Notes: generated from the sequence alone by a model not told the origin. A stretch of 8,626 nt of DNA from Planctomycetaceae bacterium (GCA_031287585.1 JAITST010000386.1:1-8626); one strand, 5' to 3'. Shown: positions 1 to 7,287, numbered from the stretch's first letter. A program made the numbers and translations.

Positions 1-260
1 TGCCAAAGGAAACGGGCATTGGGAACAGGAACCGCAATCAGGTCTCGTCTGCCAATCGTCACGCCGACACGTTTCTGCGCTTTTGAACCAGACAAACGTT
101 TAGAGAGCCAAAACCGCAATCCGGTTTCCCAAAGCGACAATGCTTGCAACGCCGTTGTTTTACCGGAATTGTTCGGTCCAACAAAAACAACGGTTTGCCC
201 CAATTCAATTTCGCAATCCGACAGTCCTTTGAAATTTTTAACAATTAGTTTCGTAAGCAT
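1..260 (-). CDS. AAA/SMC-like ATPase, N-terminal part (runs off left edge)
   Basis: The minus-strand frame is open from an ATG at 260 to the window edge, giving 86 residues of an N-terminus. It begins MLTKLIVKNFKGL, the usual first beta strand of RecF/SMC/OLD-type ATPases. A Walker A motif, GPNNSGKTT, follows at residues 28-36. The segment RRDLIAVPVPNARFLW near residues 71-86 is typical, from memory, of the large single-chain AAA ATPases found beside restriction genes. The Walker B, signature and any TOPRIM or nuclease portions would lie beyond the edge. The start lies 34 bp after the hsdS stop on the same strand, so it is probably co-transcribed with hsdM-hsdS. The upstream sequence AACCGAGAAA gives only a weak ribosome-binding site. 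Its role in the operon (accessory defence ATPase) is inferred from position only. Confidence 0.85.
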   Translation of the reverse strand, partial: MLTKLIVKNFKGLSDCEIELGQTVVFVGPNNSGKTTALQALSLWETGLRFWLSKRLSGSKAQKRVGVTIGRRDLIAVPVPNARFLW

Positions 261-294
261 TTTCTCGGTTCCAATACGACAGTTGACAAAACAT

Positions 295-1653
295 CTATTC
301 TAACAATTCCCGCTCAAATTGCAACCTCGCGGAACGCCAAACGGACTCCGCAAAGGCAAGCAATTCGTCGCGTTTGGTTCGTGCCGATTCAAAATTCGAT
401 ACGATCTGGTGCTGTATGGACAACGGGGGAACCGGAATTTCCAACGATTTGAACTCCTCCTTGTTGATATTCGCCTGTACCGCAGAACGCTGAATGGCTT
501 TGACCCAATGAGCGTAAATTTCGGTTTTCGTAAAACCATAAACGAATTCTGGCAGAACCCCCTTTTTGAAACGGAAACGGATACAATAACCGGCGAACAC
601 GGCAGGGTCAAAGTTTTTATCGTGAATATAAGTTTTGCCGACAGAACCGCTACGGGCAAAAAGAATATCGCCCGGCAATAAAAAATGCAGATCGTTCCAT
701 TGCGATGCCGTCTTAAATTCGTGAGGCATTGATATACCGTCATCGCCAAAATCCGTAATACGGATATAGCGGGGCTGGTCTGCCGATGTCCGCTCAACGG
801 CTTGCGAAGATGTTCCGTAACGCGGCTCCTCCGAAACTAAATCGGCAAGTGCTTTCACTGGATAAAAATAGGACGATTTTTTAGAATAACGGATAAAACC
901 GGGGTCGAACCGCCTGTTTAGTATGTTACCTAACTTCGTAGCAAAACAAACAAGTTGCCCTTCTTGGTTATGTGTTGTAACAGATGCTCCGGTTGGCAAA
1001 AGTTCCCGTTCAAAATTTTCCAGTGCCGATTTCCAAACGATGCGTGCTTCTTCTAACGCCTTATCTCGTTTCGCTCGTGCCGCTTCAAGGGCGGAAACCA
1101 AACGCCGCTGAACCGAAAGAGGAGGAACGGGAATCGCAAGCGACTTGAATTCCTCCTTGTTGATGTTAGGTTGAGCAGCCGGTCGTTGAATTGTTGTAAT
1201 CCACTGTGAGTAAGTATCGGTCTTGGTAAAGCCATAAATGTATTCCGGTAATACTTCGTTACTAAAACGAAATCGAATACAGTAACCGGCAAAAACCGAA
1301 GGGTTAAAACATTCATCGTGAATATACGTTTTTCCTACGGTTGCCCCACTTCGGGCAAATAAAATGTCTCCCTTTAAGAGTAAATGTTTAGGGTCCCACG
1401 ATTCAGCCGCCATAAATTCGTGCGGCAATGAAATACCATCATCCCCAAAATCTGTAATGCGGATATATCGCGGCTGATTTTCTGAAGTACGCTCTATTGC
1501 CTGTGCCGAAGTTCCATAACACGGTTCAGCAGAAACCAAATCGGCAAGTTTTTTAGAAGGATATGCAAACTGTATCCTTTGTGCATTGCGGACAAAATTA
1601 GCATCAAATCGCTGCCTAAAAATTCCCCCCCGTTTGACGGCGAAGCAAGTTGG
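295..1653 (-). CDS. hsdS: Type I-style restriction-modification specificity subunit HsdS (start codon not found)
   Basis: This is the DNA-recognition subunit that would guide the neighbouring methylase. The frame ends with TAG at 295-297 and is open back to an in-frame TAG at 1654-1656, giving 452 codons. Two homologous halves each contain a target recognition domain (YIRITDFGDDGIS, GDILFARSG, VGKTYIHD, FAGYCIRFRF, NINKEEFKSL, IPVPPLS) followed by a helical, charged spacer ending FERELL. The first half aligns with the second without a gap from CFAVKRGGIF (codons from 1647) against CFATKLGNIL (from 948), so the N-terminal region before 1539 is genuine. No ATG, GTG or TTG occurs in frame between 1653 and a TTG at 1539. 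That TTG lies inside the first domain and has no ribosome-binding site. The gene starts 20 bp after the hsdM stop. Either the start is unusual, the 5' end is mutated, or the sequence has an error. Confidence 0.85.
   Translation of the reverse strand, partial: PTCFAVKRGGIFRQRFDANFVRNAQRIQFAYPSKKLADLVSAEPCYGTSAQAIERTSENQPRYIRITDFGDDGISLPHEFMAAESWDPKHLLLKGDILFARSGATVGKTYIHDECFNPSVFAGYCIRFRFSNEVLPEYIYGFTKTDTYSQWITTIQRPAAQPNINKEEFKSLAIPVPPLSVQRRLVSALEAARAKRDKALEEARIVWKSALENFERELLPTGASVTTHNQEGQLVCFATKLGNILNRRFDPGFIRYSKKSSYFYPVKALADLVSEEPRYGTSSQAVERTSADQPRYIRITDFGDDGISMPHEFKTASQWNDLHFLLPGDILFARSGSVGKTYIHDKNFDPAVFAGYCIRFRFKKGVLPEFVYGFTKTEIYAHWVKAIQRSAVQANINKEEFKSLEIPVPPLSIQHQIVSNFESARTKRDELLAFAESVWRSARLQFERELLE
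301..948 (-). repeat. HsdS internal repeat, second half (TRD2 plus spacer)
   Basis: This is the second copy of the hsdS coding repeat, beginning at CFATKLGN and ending FERELL. The core segments QPRYIRITDFGDDGIS, FAGYCIRFRF and NINKEEFKSL are identical in both copies. Differences concentrate in the surface helices of the spacer and around the segment after PHEF. Confidence 0.85.
997..1647 (-). repeat. HsdS internal repeat, first half (TRD1 plus spacer)
   Basis: This is the first copy of a coding repeat within hsdS. By hand alignment of about 183 residues (from LVSAEP to FERELL), roughly 70% are identical to the second copy, with a single one-codon indel (SGATVGK versus SGSVGK). The nucleotide sequences differ at many third positions, so the duplication is not recent. 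Confidence 0.85.
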
Positions 1654-1673
1654 CTACTCTGCCGTAACGGGGG

Positions 1674-3691
1674 CTAGACGAAAAAAGGTTTTGGATTCTT
1701 TTGAAACTTTTCGTACTGCCCTAAAAGTCCGGTACCGGGAACAATCTCCCGATGCCGCTCCGTCCAGTGTCCCGGCTTCTTGCCGTCGCCGCCTACCCAG
1801 TCATAAACCACTTCCCACGTCAATAAATCGCACGTTTCCCAAACGGTGCGCTCGCGGTTCGGCTTTTCCGTTCGCACTTCCACACGGTACGTCATTCGTC
1901 CCGTAGCATCGTAGCCGACGTTTTCCGCCATTGCCATAAAAACCGCTTCGGCATCGTCGGCACGCTCGTTCCGCTTGCGTTTTTCCAAGAACAGCACACT
2001 CGATTTCACGCCCGCCCCGTAATGGGCAAAAGCAAACTGCGGCAAACTGACCACCGCAAGCAACTTGAAACGCTCTAAAATCCAGTCCCGAACGTATTGC
2101 AGCGAGTCGTTCGTCAAAAGACCGTCCGGCAACACCACCGCCGCTTTGCCGCCCGGTTTGAGAAGTTGCCAAATCCGTTCGCAATAAATAATCTCCGTTT
2201 TGACACTCGACCGCGGTTTTTTCGACCGCTTGCCTGGCTCTTCCTCATCGCCGGAGTAGCGGGAAAGTTCATAACCTTCGAGATAACTGTTTAACTCGTT
2301 ATTGATGACCGCTCCAAAAGGCGGATTCGTTGCAATGACCGAAAAACCTTTGCTCTCATCACGGTGCCCGTTCTCGTTGATTCCGATAATTTTACCGAAC
2401 GCCGGATTTTTCTTCGCAACCTTTTCAAGCGGTTCAAGTGCGTCGTGTCCAATGATATTCGTGTGTCCGTCATCGTGAACAATCATATTCATCTTGGCAA
2501 CACGAGCGATTTCGTCGTTGATTTCGATTCCGAAAAGCCGCTTTTCGGCGAAACTATGCCAGTAGTCGAAATGTTCTTTACCGCCTTCATCGTAGTATTC
2601 TCCGGCTGCCTTTCGGATATGGTCGAGAGCGTGGAGCAAAAACCCGCCGCTGCCGCACGCCGGGTCAATGACGGTATCCTCGACTTTGAGATTAAGCATC
2701 TTGATGGCAAAGGCGATGATGTTGCGCGGCGTGAAATACTGTCCGAAATTGCCCTTGAAAAAACTGTCCATAAACTGTTCAAACGCCACTCCCTTGGTAT
2801 CGAGGTCAGTTTCCGACAGATTGACGCTTTCCAAATGCTGAACGACGTTTTTGAGCATCAGGTCGTCGATTTTAATGTCATCGGTAAAGACATCCGGCTC
2901 CTTGTCCCGCTCTTCGGCGTAGAGTTTTTTAATCCGCCCACTCAATTTGTCCGGTTTCTCTTTCGTTTTGATTTGGAACTGATACGGCTCTCCCTTTTTT
3001 CGTGCAATTTTTTCGTCGCGGGTTTTGAGAAAAATGAGTTTTGTCAATTCTCCGAATGCTGTCGGCGGAGAAAGCCGACCGCCGCCCCAAAGCGTTTGGT
3101 GCGACTTTTGAATGATTTTGATGAGTTCGTCCCGGCTGATAGGAGCGATGTCCGGCTTGCCTTTTGCTTTGTAGTAATACTTGAATTCTTCCGGTTCGCC
3201 GTATTTTTCGGGCAGGTCGGCGATGATGTTTTCTTCCCGTTCCAACGCCCCGTATTTATCGGAACAATCGTAAAACGCACGGGTCAGACCGGCAACGACA
3301 CCGATATACTTGGCACGAAACTTGTGGGCTTGACCGTTACCGAACGCTTGTTCGATGGCTTGCTTGAATTCGGTATCCGAAATATCGTCTCGCTTACATT
3401 CGATGACCGCAAACGGTTTGGTGTGTTTATCGTCCTCGAAAATAACCAAATCGGCGCGGTCTGCCGGAGTGCGGTCGGGAACGGTAACTTCGACACCGAC
3501 TCGTTCCGGTTGATAGCCGTACCGATAAACCAGTTCGGCGTAAAAGCCGCCCGAACTTTTTCTTCGGGGTCGCTCCACTTTTCGGTATGCCCGACCGCAG
3601 CATAACGAATTTTCTCCGTTTTGCCTGCCGTCAAAAGTTCGATAACTCCCTTGTCAATCGCCTGCTGAAGATAATTGAAATTTTCCGGCAT
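1674..3691 (-). CDS. hsdM: N6-adenine DNA methylase (HsdM-like) with N-terminal PD-(D/E)XK nuclease-like domain, frameshifted
   Basis: This is the modification subunit of the restriction-modification operon, methylating adenine with S-adenosylmethionine. Two frames make up the gene. From ATG at 3691 the first 50 codons read MPENFNYLQQAI to DPEEKVRAAF. The protein then continues in the next frame as YAELVYRYGYQPERVGVEV and on to the TAG at 1674-1676. Adding one T to the T4 run at 3542-3545 restores one 672-residue protein. In that numbering, an HsdR_N/PD-(D/E)XK-like domain carries RADLVIF near 79-85 and the IECK motif at 97-100. The HsdM helical region (TAFGELTKLIFLKT) follows near 211-224. 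Methylase motif I, DPACGSGG, is at 343-350 and motif IV, NPPF, at 456-459. The internal GTG at 3578 has no ribosome-binding site and would cut into the nuclease-like domain. The downstream frame is otherwise clean, so the lesion is recent or a sequencing error. Confidence 0.88.
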
Positions 3692-3763
3692 CGTTTTTTG
3701 AGTTCTGTTATTTGTGTGTTATTGTATAAATAAAAAACTGGAGCGAGATGGATAAAAGCAGTC

Positions 3764-3791
3764 ATTCTAGCACATTATTTTTGTATTGCAA
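3764..3791 (-). promoter_or_regulatory. Candidate sigma-70-type promoter for the hsd operon
   Basis: On the minus strand TTGCAA (3791-3786; 4 of 6 to TTGACA) is followed after 16 bp by TAGAAT (3769-3764; 5 of 6 to TATAAT). Transcription would begin near 3757, leaving a 5' leader of about 66 nt before the ATG at 3691. The -35 box lies inside a perfect 10-bp palindrome, TATTGCAATA (3784-3793), which could also serve as an operator. This is a sequence match only. Confidence 0.4.
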
Positions 3792-3971
3792 TAAGGTGCC
3801 TACCAAACATTGCAACGGCAAAATTAGTCACGCGAAAGAGTTGATCCTAAATTTATTTCAACAATGTGACATTATACGCTAACATAAACGTCTTACAGTG
3901 AATCTCTGGGAATTATTTATTAACCACGAAACACACGAAAATAAAAATCACACTCTATTGATTACAGAATG

Positions 3972-4017
3972 ACCCGTAAAAACAATTCGGGTGATTTTGT
4001 GCCTCCCGCAGAGGCAC
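3972..4017 (-). terminator. Pair of small hairpins after aspA (possible terminator)
   Basis: Two stem-loops lie within 55 bp of the aspA stop. GTGCCT/AGGCAC (3999-4004 and 4012-4017) has a 6-bp stem and 7-nt loop. ACCCG/CGGGT (3972-3976 and 3988-3992) has a 5-bp stem and 11-nt loop. Neither is followed by a T run on the minus strand, so intrinsic termination is uncertain. RNA processing or a 3'-end stability role is equally possible. Confidence 0.4.
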
Positions 4018-4026
4018 TTGACAAAC

Positions 4027-5304
4027 TTACAATTTTTCTAACGCATCTTTTATTTTCTTCACGTCGCCGTCGTTTTCTTTTATTATTTGTACGACTTTAT
4101 CGTAGCCAAGTTTGGGGACGTATGCCGTGGCGAATGTTAATGAGTTTTCTAGTTTAGTTTGGCAATTGGCTTTGTTTGCTGTTAGGGTTTCGATACACTT
4201 TGTTCGGAAAATTGGTACCGCGTTTGTCAGTAACGTTAAACTTTCCAATACCGCGTCGGCTATTAACGGGGCGAAGGCGTTTAGTTCAAACTCGCCGTGC
4301 GCGGCGGCTGTTGTGATTGCGAAATCGTTCGACATTACCCGTATCGCAACCTGCATTATCATCTCCGGTATGACCGGATTCACCTTGCCCGGCATTATTG
4401 TACTTCCCATTTGCCGCGATTGCAACGTTATCTCCGACAGCCCTCCGTATGGACCGGAATTCATCAACCGGAGGTCGTTCGAGATTTTCATCAGGTTTAC
4501 CGCGAGTGCTTTTATCAGTCCCGACACTTCTACGAACACGTCGTAGTTTTGCGTTATGTCCATCGGATACTCTGCGACTGCAAGACCGATTCCTGTTAGA
4601 CCACGAAGTGTTTCGATAACACTGTAACGATACTTGCGGTCAGCGTTATCAGCGAGTCCGACTGCCGTACCGCCGATATTGACTTGACGTAACCGCTCTT
4701 CGACTTTGTACAGCCGCCAACGGTCGCGTGCGATTGCTTGCGCGTATGCGCCGAACTCCATTCCGAGCGTGACAGGTACCGCGTCCATCAATTCCGTTCG
4801 CCCGATTTTTTTCACATCGTCAAACTCGTTTTCACGGCTTTGTAACGCGGTTTGCAGCAACGCGCATTCGTCACTCAGTTTGCGCAACAGGTTTATTGAC
4901 GCGATTCGCAGAGCGGTCGGATAGACATCGTTTGTCGATTGCCCGCGATTGACATCATCAAGCGGATGGATGTGGTCGAAGTTATTGAGCGGTTGTCCGA
5001 GAATACGCAACGCAACATTCGCGATTACTTCGTTGACATTCATATTTGTTGACGTTCCCGCGCCGCCTTGTAATGCGTCAACAACAAACATTTCGTCGGC
5101 GTTACCTGCCAAAACATAATCACACGCTTCGACGATTGTTTTGTAAACGCCGTCCTTCCCGACACCGAGTGTGTCGTAAGTCATCGCCGCCGCCTTCTTC
5201 ACCAGTACGATTGCGTGAATCAACGGCAAACTTGTGTGTTTATAGTCGAGACAAAAATTGTCACGGGCGAGAACAGTTTGGGCAGAGTAGAGTTGGGTTG
5301 TCAT
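4027..5304 (-). CDS. aspA: Aspartate ammonia-lyase (aspartase), short N-terminus
   Basis: The enzyme interconverts L-aspartate with fumarate and ammonia in the cytoplasm. The 425-residue protein has the expected blocks of the class II fumarase/aspartase superfamily: GGAGTSTNMNVNEV near residue 81, STNDVYPTA near 124, TELMDAVPVTLGMEF near 169, and the flexible catalytic loop GSTIMPGKVNPVIPE near 308. KVNPVIPE favours aspartase over fumarase, which usually has KVNPTQ. The loop reads GST instead of the common GSS. The first serine, the catalytic base in relatives, is kept. Typical aspartases have about 470 residues. Here the protein starts MTTQLYSAQTVLARDNF and lacks the usual N-terminal extension. 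The ATG at 5304 has no Shine-Dalgarno sequence. The gene lies 66 bp after the PLP-enzyme gene on the same strand, so shared transcription is likely. Confidence 0.92.
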   Translation of the reverse strand: MTTQLYSAQTVLARDNFCLDYKHTSLPLIHAIVLVKKAAAMTYDTLGVGKDGVYKTIVEACDYVLAGNADEMFVVDALQGGAGTSTNMNVNEVIANVALRILGQPLNNFDHIHPLDDVNRGQSTNDVYPTALRIASINLLRKLSDECALLQTALQSRENEFDDVKKIGRTELMDAVPVTLGMEFGAYAQAIARDRWRLYKVEERLRQVNIGGTAVGLADNADRKYRYSVIETLRGLTGIGLAVAEYPMDITQNYDVFVEVSGLIKALAVNLMKISNDLRLMNSGPYGGLSEITLQSRQMGSTIMPGKVNPVIPEMIMQVAIRVMSNDFAITTAAAHGEFELNAFAPLIADAVLESLTLLTNAVPIFRTKCIETLTANKANCQTKLENSLTFATAYVPKLGYDKVVQIIKENDGDVKKIKDALEKL

Positions 5305-5370
5305 TGGGAATGTTTACGATATTTGTGAAAAGACAGAACGACAACCTACCATCAAGTTGACAGTACCATT

Positions 5371-6699
5371 CTACAATATTTCCTTCAACGCATCAATCAG
5401 TGTCGTAATCATTTCTGGTGTGTGAGTTGCGAATACCGCTATGCGTATTGCTCCTTCCGAACCGATGCCCGGATTACGCGGCATATACGATACCAGTATG
5501 CTGCGCCGCGATAACTCGTTTTGGATTCTACGCATATTGCCCGACGAGCCGATTGTCAGCGTCGCGATTGGTATAGACTGTTCACCCGCCGATAAACCGA
5601 TTGATGTCAAACCGTGTTTGAGCAGCCGCGAGTTTTGACGTAACGAACTTCGTAACACGTCGTCGTCAAACAACACCGCTAACCCCTTCGCCGTTGCAGC
5701 CGCTACCGGATTCGGCGGCGCACTCGCACCAATGAAAATCTTTGAACGCTCCGTGAGATGTTCGATGAAACGTTCGCTACCCGGTAACATACCGCCGTAA
5801 CCGCCTACCGCCTTACTCATCGTGAAACTCGAATACAACGCGACTGACGGCGTTTCAATTTGTGCATATGACAAATCGTTCCCTTCGTCCTGCGATGTAC
5901 GATTCACAATTGACGGCGTGAAACCAAAATGTTCAAGCGTACCAAGCCCGTTTTTCCCAAGCACACCAAGTCCGTGAGCATCGTCGATTAACAACGATGA
6001 ACCCTCGTATTGTGATAACAGTTCAACATACTTGTCAATCGGTGCAAGTGTTCCGAGTGCGGAAAACAAACCGTCCGTCAGTACGAGCGGACGTTGATTC
6101 CATTGAAGATTCTCATCGAGTTTCTTATGTAAATCGTCCACGTTCCGATGTTGAAATAAAACTGGTCGCAGCCGTAACTCACGAAACCCGCGTGCGGCAT
6201 CAAACAACGAGTAGTGCGATGCTTCGTCGATGAAGACCCTGTCGAACGAACCAGTCAAAGCATCTACCAAAATTTGGTTTGCCATATAACCAGACGACGT
6301 ATAGAACGAACGTTCGACTCCGAAAATCGCCGCACCGCGTCGTTCAACTTCAAACACTGGCGGCGACGTGAAAGACGAACGCGATGTTGCGGTACCAAGT
6401 CCGTAACGTAAAGTCGCCTCGCAAGTCGCCGTGAGAACTTCAGGATGAGACTGCAAACCGAAGTAACCACTACCCGCGAAATACAAATACGTTCGCCCGT
6501 CAACGGTGACATAAGTATCCGGCGGTCCGTCAAGACTGAGCGACTCCTCAACAATCGCACGGCTCTTGGTAGCCGCCTCGCAAGCCGCCCGATTAGGCAT
6601 TGACGGAATCTCAATCGGTTCAATCGGAACGTTATCCGTGTAATCATTATAACTCGAATACGGCTCAAAATCAGGAAACAACGGGTCGAAGGATGTCAT
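5371..6699 (-). CDS. Alpha-oxoamine synthase family PLP enzyme (8-amino-7-oxononanoate synthase-like)
   Basis: This family condenses an amino acid with an acyl-CoA, releasing CO2 and CoA; BioF makes the biotin precursor 8-amino-7-oxononanoate. From the ATG at 6699 the protein has 442 residues. A frame extension to a TTG at 6717 adds six residues and is less likely. Visible landmarks are FAGSGYFGLQSHPEV (around 74-88), SSGYMANQ (135-142), DEASHYS with the PLP-stacking histidine at 162, TDGLFSALGTLAPI (208-221), DDAHGLGVLG (239-248), and the PLP lysine in TMSKAVGGYGG at 296. The carboxylate-binding arginine in AIRIAVFATHT is near 419. The N-terminus carries about 60 acidic, proline-rich residues before the usual fold, and an extra loop (about 264-284) precedes the lysine segment. 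There are no biotin genes nearby, so the substrate is not settled. BioF, amino-ketobutyrate ligase or a lipid-type synthase are all possible. No Shine-Dalgarno precedes the start. Confidence 0.85.
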   Translation of the reverse strand: MTSFDPLFPDFEPYSSYNDYTDNVPIEPIEIPSMPNRAACEAATKSRAIVEESLSLDGPPDTYVTVDGRTYLYFAGSGYFGLQSHPEVLTATCEATLRYGLGTATSRSSFTSPPVFEVERRGAAIFGVERSFYTSSGYMANQILVDALTGSFDRVFIDEASHYSLFDAARGFRELRLRPVLFQHRNVDDLHKKLDENLQWNQRPLVLTDGLFSALGTLAPIDKYVELLSQYEGSSLLIDDAHGLGVLGKNGLGTLEHFGFTPSIVNRTSQDEGNDLSYAQIETPSVALYSSFTMSKAVGGYGGMLPGSERFIEHLTERSKIFIGASAPPNPVAAATAKGLAVLFDDDVLRSSLRQNSRLLKHGLTSIGLSAGEQSIPIATLTIGSSGNMRRIQNELSRRSILVSYMPRNPGIGSEGAIRIAVFATHTPEMITTLIDALKEIL

Positions 6700-7011
6700 A
6701 ATATAGTAGTAGTGCAAAATTTAGAGTACAAAGTATAAAGTTCGGGTACAAACGTATTACGCGGATGAAGTGTAACCAATAATCATTTTTCAGACAAGAG
6801 CAAAATTATGGGGCGAAAGCGGGTCGTGTTACAAAATGGTTGCTGCGATTAGCAAAACTATTTAAATTGTAGATTTTCCATTGCTGTTTCCACAAATTAC
6901 GCACACTACCAAAATTAGTGGGGTAGATTTTGACGGGAAAACTAACGATTGCGTTCAGTGATAAAAGGGAAAACAATATGAAAGAATTTTGAGAAAGTGC
7001 AGATATAACTT
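6700..7011. other. AT-rich intergenic region without a gene
   Basis: This stretch lies between the terminator at 7012-7047 and the PLP-enzyme start. Reading minus-strand, the only promoter-like hint is TTGTAC followed after 17 bp by TACTCT just upstream of the gene, which is weak. Open frames are 14 codons or shorter, or lack start signals. I see no other structure. Confidence 0.5.
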
Positions 7012-7047
7012 AAAAAATTATAGGGACAGACACGTCCGTCCCTATAA
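7012..7047 (-). terminator. Strong intrinsic (rho-independent) terminator, minus strand
   Basis: A perfect 10-bp stem, TTATAGGGAC/GTCCCTATAA (7018-7027 with 7038-7047), encloses a 10-nt loop in which GAC/GTC can add three more pairs. On the minus strand the stem is followed immediately by six T residues (7017-7012). This is the classic layout, and it lies 43 bp after the stop of the small ORF at 7091-7153. It would end a short leftward transcript before the PLP-enzyme gene. Confidence 0.75.
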
Positions 7048-7090
7048 ATTAGTTTGGTATAATTTGTGAGAACATTGCCCTTACGTCTGT

Positions 7091-7153
7091 TTATGCAGCC
7101 GTAAAAACTAACGTACCCTTCCACCACTGTCGGCGGCGTTGTTGTTTTCCCAT
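7091..7153 (-). CDS. Candidate 20-residue small protein or leader peptide
   Basis: The ORF runs from ATG (7153-7151) to TAA (7093-7091) and encodes 20 residues. The first half is very basic (GKQQRRRQ), then comes a Trp pair at 10-11 (QWWKG), then a short hydrophobic tail, TLVFTAA. An AAGGGAG Shine-Dalgarno sequence (7166-7160) sits 6 nt before the ATG. It is the best ribosome-binding site in the window, where the large genes have none. A promoter-like pair lies about 105 bp upstream and a strong intrinsic terminator 43 bp downstream, so the unit looks complete. I do not recognise the peptide. It could be an attenuation leader (adjacent Trp codons), a small cationic protein, the toxin part of a small two-part system, or chance coding inside a small RNA. 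Confidence 0.4.
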   Translation of the reverse strand: MGKQQRRRQWWKGTLVFTAA

Positions 7154-7258
7154 AGCACGCTCCCTTATCAAAAAAGTATTTGAGTGCTGACCAACCTTTT
7201 ATCGTAAAATCCTGTGAATACCCGATTTAACGGCAAGGTTCATCAATCGAACAAGCAC

Positions 7259-7287
7259 AGTATAACATCTATTATTTAATTGTGCAA
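7259..7287 (-). promoter_or_regulatory. Candidate promoter for the small-ORF transcript
   Basis: On the minus strand TTGCAC (7287-7282; 3 of 6) and TATACT (7264-7259; 5 of 6 to TATAAT) are separated by exactly 17 bp. A C7 run (G7 on the plus strand, 7288-7294) touches the -35 box. Transcription would start near 7252. Confidence 0.4.

Larger units (their letters stand above)
3692..4026. other. Intergenic region between the lyase gene and the hsd operon
   Basis: These 335 bp contain no credible gene. They hold the candidate hsd promoter, the two small hairpins just after the aspA stop, and an AT-rich stretch with the phrase ACCACGAAACACACGAAA near 3924. A related ACCACGAA occurs near 8338. I see no tRNA, repeat array or further open frame. 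Confidence 0.6.
7012..7252 (-). ncRNA. Inferred short transcript of about 240 nt (promoter to terminator)
   Basis: If the promoter at 7259-7287 and the terminator at 7012-7047 are real, they delimit a short leftward RNA. Its leader can fold: AACCTT/AAGGTT (7193-7198 with 7235-7240) encloses a 9-bp stem with one mismatch (7203-7211 with 7224-7232) and a 12-nt loop. The Shine-Dalgarno and 20-codon ORF follow, then the terminator. I could not match it to tmRNA, 6S, SRP or RNase P. The transcript itself is inference. Confidence 0.3.

Noticed and set aside
3539..3550. Programmed -1 ribosomal frameshifting at GCTTTTA
   Set aside because: The heptamer does not fit X-XXY-YYZ (GCT would have to re-pair on GGC), and I saw no obvious downstream pseudoknot. 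An indel is simpler.
3284..3578. Continuation of the ATG-3691 frame past the T4 run as a 135-residue protein
   Set aside because: After AAF the residues no longer match any domain, while the neighbouring frame carries the conserved nuclease-like sequence. It is only the truncated product of the frameshift.
2364..3605. 413-codon open frame on the plus strand opposite the methylase gene
   Set aside because: It is antisense to a gene with clear methylase motifs. Its product is a phenylalanine-rich, motif-free shadow of that gene.
6942..7127. 61-codon minus-strand frame across the terminator
   Set aside because: It runs through the hairpin and T run, has no ribosome-binding site, and the product lacks any recognisable feature.
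7012..7252. tmRNA (small ORF ending in AA before a stop)
   Set aside because: The ORF has its own ATG and ribosome-binding site, the inferred RNA is too short, and no tRNA-like acceptor or CCA end is visible.
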